Shown in pieces: positions 62,925 through 64,000 of a stretch of DNA of 64,000 nucleotides. The DNA lies in the NCBI GenBank assembly GCA_964007475.1, contig OZ023273.1:110172485-110236484 (forward strand), read 5' to 3'. How positions within the stretch are numbered: position 1 is the stretch's first letter; every line of letters begins with the position of its first letter. The translations under genes were made by a program, and so were the position numbers. The notes under the pieces are model-generated. The model worked only from the letters and a program-made list of their open reading frames with translations. It did no database searches and was not told where the DNA came from. Source of the stretch: Hybos culiciformis (taxonomy: Eukaryota > Arthropoda > Insecta > Diptera > Hybotidae).

Positions 62925-64000
62925 ATAAATATTTTCCTATGAAATATAGTGAATAGAGATGTTTGATCAAACACATTTTTTGCATATTATCTGTGTTTGA
63001 TCAAAATATTTAAAAATTTAATGTCGTAAATTTTATTGCAGAAAAAAAAAATTGTAACTGAACTACATATTTCGCAAAAATTTATTTTACACGTTATATA
63101 AACATGATACATATAACATTATATATATTTTTTATATAATATAAATGTGCGATAAATATATTTTACATATAAACCGAAAAATAAAAATAAAAAACATTAT
63201 ACCAATATTCCTCCAGGAAATAGTTTTTTTTTTTGTTTTTCCTGTGGTGTAGTTTTATTTTTACAATTTCGTTGTACAGTATATATTTCAAATATTAATA
63301 GAACCATATCCATACCACTAACATATAAAATAAGAACATTTTGCTCATTTTAAATAATATTTTTCATACCATAATGAAAACAAAAATCTATTTTAGTCTA
63401 TATTGAAATAACGTTACTATAAAAAAGAAATTGCATTTATCTAAGCTCCGGTAGTAGGATTGCTTTGTATCTTATAATCATAATGTGTAGATGTAGATTA
63501 TATGAATTATTTTAAACATTTGCAAATTTGACTCAAAACTTTAGGCTTTCATTAACTTTGCTTTCTCTTAGGGCATACTTATATTTAGAAATTTAGGATG
63601 GAATCTAATTTTGGTATTTATTATTATAACTTGTATAAAATTTAGAACAGGATTATTTAACTAAAAATTTCTTGATTCTATAAATTAATAAATATGAACT
63701 GAAATTTTGAACAAAATGTATGAAAAAAATTTCTATTTTGGTAATTTTTTATTAGTAGAAATAATTAAATCTGTTTAGTGTTCATGGTATATAATATTTA
63801 AAAAACAATGAAAATTTTATGACTTTTGAATATTTAATGGAATAATTTAATTATAAATTATAAATATACACTAAATATTTTATTAATTAACTATAAACAT
63901 ATTATTTATTTTTTTTTTAAATAAAGCAAATTTTTGTATAGTGTTCTAAATGTTCTTTCAAATTAAAACGCATATAAATATCGAATTAATAATAAATTTC
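62925..64000. other. AT-rich end of the window
   Basis: No gene or repeat that I can support, apart from a possible acceptor near 62937 for the minus-strand ORF ending at 62766. Confidence 0.5.

Noticed and set aside
1..64000. tRNA, rRNA or other structured RNA genes
   Set aside because: No cloverleaf with A and B boxes and no ribosomal sequence was recognised by eye in either strand.

Overview
The window is extremely AT-rich eukaryotic DNA, packed with poly-A and poly-T tracts, short introns with GT/AG borders, AATAAA signals and many small non-autonomous transposons. The two recognisable proteins, a 166-residue cyclophilin A and a 265-residue hydroxypyruvate-isomerase-like protein, resemble insect homologues. 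A long predicted protein rich in Asn, Gln, Ser and Asp runs also fits an insect. I infer a nuclear scaffold from an AT-rich insect; the order cannot be fixed from what is seen. No rRNA, tRNA, CRISPR array or bacterial-type operon was found.

Layout. Bases 1-29 kb are almost gene-free, holding only exon-sized candidates, a TTAA-flanked MITE (22477-23025) and minor tandem duplications. Around 29 kb lie a 39-bp tandem duplication and a large foldback. From 31.0 to 33.7 kb on the minus strand is a complete four-exon Gip/HYI gene, reconstructed splice by splice. From 34.4 to 37.3 kb is a repeat block: a possible GATAGT-rich element, then a composite built of about 30 TTGTACAA motifs in two mirrored arms around a palindrome array and a G-rich island. 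At 38.0 kb on the plus strand is the cyclophilin gene, with its coding region in one exon. At 43.0-44.0 kb is a nested transposon group: an element with 10-bp target duplications that contains both a TA-flanked MITE and a hAT-type MITE.

From 48.8 to 55.0 kb is the 5' part of a large plus-strand gene: three coding exons, the last one 4.5 kb long, giving 1606 residues. Its last exon ends at a consensus splice donor, so the gene continues, but no following exon was found in the remaining 9 kb. Just upstream, a short exon ending in a stop (48487-48546) joins in phase with another exon-like segment at 29667-29714. If both are real, Gip and the cyclophilin gene sit inside an 18.8-kb intron of an unidentified coiled-coil protein gene.

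Gip and the cyclophilin gene are housekeeping enzymes transcribed divergently, about 4.3 kb apart, with the repeat block between them. No functional pathway links the genes; what is unusual in the window is mostly repeat architecture and possible long-intron gene structure.
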